Notes under the pieces: model-generated | Told to the model about the DNA's origin: nothing | The model's database searches: none | Seen by the model: the letters and a program-made list of their open reading frames with translations, nothing else | Origin: Candidatus Methylacidiphilum fumarolicum | Lineage (GTDB): Bacteria > Verrucomicrobiota > Verrucomicrobiia > Methylacidiphilales > Methylacidiphilaceae | Assembly (NCBI RefSeq): GCF_949774925.1 | Contig: NZ_OX458932.1 | Location: forward strand, 806,001 to 870,000 | DNA length: 64,000 nt | Direction: 5' to 3' | Shown here: piece by piece, positions 63,364 to 64,000 of the stretch | Layout: the number at the start of each line of letters is the position of its first letter | Numbering within the stretch: position 1 is the stretch's first letter | Program-made: the position numbers and the translations under genes

Positions 63364-63413
63364 ATTTTAAATCAGTGACCTCCTCCCACTATTAAAAGGG
63401 TGGGCTTCCCCTT
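63364..63413 (-). repeat. Hairpin at the end of the TnpB element
   Basis: CCTCCCACTATTAAAAGGGTGGG forms a stem-loop just beyond the tnpB stop, resembling the imperfect terminal hairpins of IS200/IS605-type elements. Confidence 0.45.
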
Positions 63414-64000
63414 TCATCGAAGGAAACTTACACAGATATGAGAATTGCTTCCCAGTATCCGTGCAGCGGCCTCCTTCTCCTGGGGCGTGAGTTCGGGCCG
63501 GTCCATCCCTACGACCTGATCAGGGCTCAAGCTACGCCCTTTTCTCAAAATAACCAAAGCGGCATTTATGTCGCGATCGCTAGTCCAAGAACAAGAACAA
63601 TTGAATGTTCTGTCTGAAAGCGACAGCTTCTGCCCTCTACCACAGGCAAAGCACTCTTGGGTAGTCGGTTCATATCTACCTACGAAGACAGGCGTTTCAA
63701 GGCTGTTCCTCAACCTCGATTTCAGTTCGCCTATCCCCGAGGCGTGAACCTCTGACAACCATAGAGCTTCGCCCACCCCTTAAGAAAATCATCTTGAAAG
63801 AACACTCTTTTATAGAGTTTAAGAAAGGCTATAATCTTGTTCTGAGCATCTTTTTTTTTGTTGTTTATCTTCTCGTATTCTCTTCTTAGAAGTTGCTGGT
63901 TTGTGTTTCTGTTTTTTGAACCGTTTTTCGACTTTGCAAATTTTCTTTGAATCCGCTTAAGCCTACCGGACTCATGAAGTTCAAAGTCTATCTTGATTCC
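63414..64000 (-). pseudogene. tnpB: Frameshifted tnpB, continuing beyond the window
   Basis: The upstream part (from 64000) reads GIKIDFELHESGRLKRIQRK and LLRREYEKINNKKKDAQNKI, then FFQDDFLKGWAKLYGCQ. Near 63745-63755 the frame shifts and continues as VHASGIGELKSRLRNSLETP and the zinc ribbon ECFACGRGQKLSLSDRTFNC with SDRDINAALVIL. The ribbon's second pair is CSC rather than CxxC, suggesting further damage. The second RuvC position in this family (FQDD) is preserved. It is most likely inactive. Confidence 0.82.

Noticed and set aside
1-64000. CRISPR arrays
   Set aside because: No series of regularly spaced direct repeats was seen; the repeats present are paired duplications and insertion-element ends.

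Overview
The window looks like a chromosomal stretch of a Gram-negative, AT-rich bacterium. It carries Lnt, an LptF/LptG-type permease, GmhA, FabI, biotin-dependent AccA/B/D and a TonB-dependent receptor. The combination of a methanethiol oxidase (SBP56), a PrpD, a ribH-nusB-ftsY-ribD-hpt cluster and the general gene style best fits Verrucomicrobiota, and most likely a Methylacidiphilum-like thermoacidophilic methanotroph. That assignment is inference from content; no 16S rRNA or methane monooxygenase gene lies in the window.

Layout. From 1 to 7.3 kb there is a two-component system (kinase cut by the window edge), a class V aminotransferase, an exported protein, an old yellow enzyme, rpe and prpD. 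At 7.65-9.47 kb sits an intact GC-rich IS1634-type insertion sequence. At 9.5-11.6 kb is an SBP56/methanethiol oxidase gene coupled to a membrane protein. From 11.6 to 15.5 kb lie insertion-sequence debris, a short deletion derivative of a second IS1634-type element, and a toxin-immunity locus: an HNH-type protein with a glycine-zipper region, a double SUKH immunity protein, and a broken upstream duplicate of the cassette. From 15.5 to 32.7 kb is mostly housekeeping: aquaporin, PhoD, dinB, tRNA-Arg, queA, a GntR regulator facing a sulfite reductase with which it shares a 14-bp upstream motif, dnaX-ybaB-recR preceded by the SRP RNA, and a three-domain phosphatase/RpiB-like/SHMT fusion.

From 32.7 to 38.6 kb lies an insertion graveyard: a duplicated comF fragment split by a decayed IS607 element, a second IS607 resolvase pseudogene, the second copy of the IS1634 deletion derivative, and a TnpB pseudogene. 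From 38.6 to 43.6 kb is a tandem duplication of a TonB-dependent receptor plus TPR protein, with the first receptor reduced to its N-terminus. From 43.7 to 63.4 kb are core genes: comF, CPBP protease, accA, the rib/nusB/ftsY/hpt cluster, lnt, a SurA/PpiD-like chaperone, an LptF/G permease, gmhA, accB, and a tight fabI-HAD-lpd-cysS-tmk-holB run. A GC-rich structured element sits exactly before the ATGA start of the permease gene and resembles a solo HEARO (IscB omega RNA) element. The window ends in a frameshifted tnpB.

The genes serve fatty-acid synthesis (AccA, AccB, AccD, FabI), replication (DnaX, HolB, Tmk, DinB, RecR), translation (CysS, QueA, tRNA-Arg, SRP RNA and FtsY), riboflavin synthesis (RibD, RibH), one-carbon and sulfur metabolism (SHMT, aminotransferase, SBP56, sulfite reductase) and envelope biogenesis. 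The most interesting points are the triple fusion with a degenerate RpiB domain, the toxin/SUKH cassette duplication, the solo HEARO-like element, the paired IS1634 deletion derivatives, the GntR/sulfite reductase motif, and the receptor/TPR duplication.
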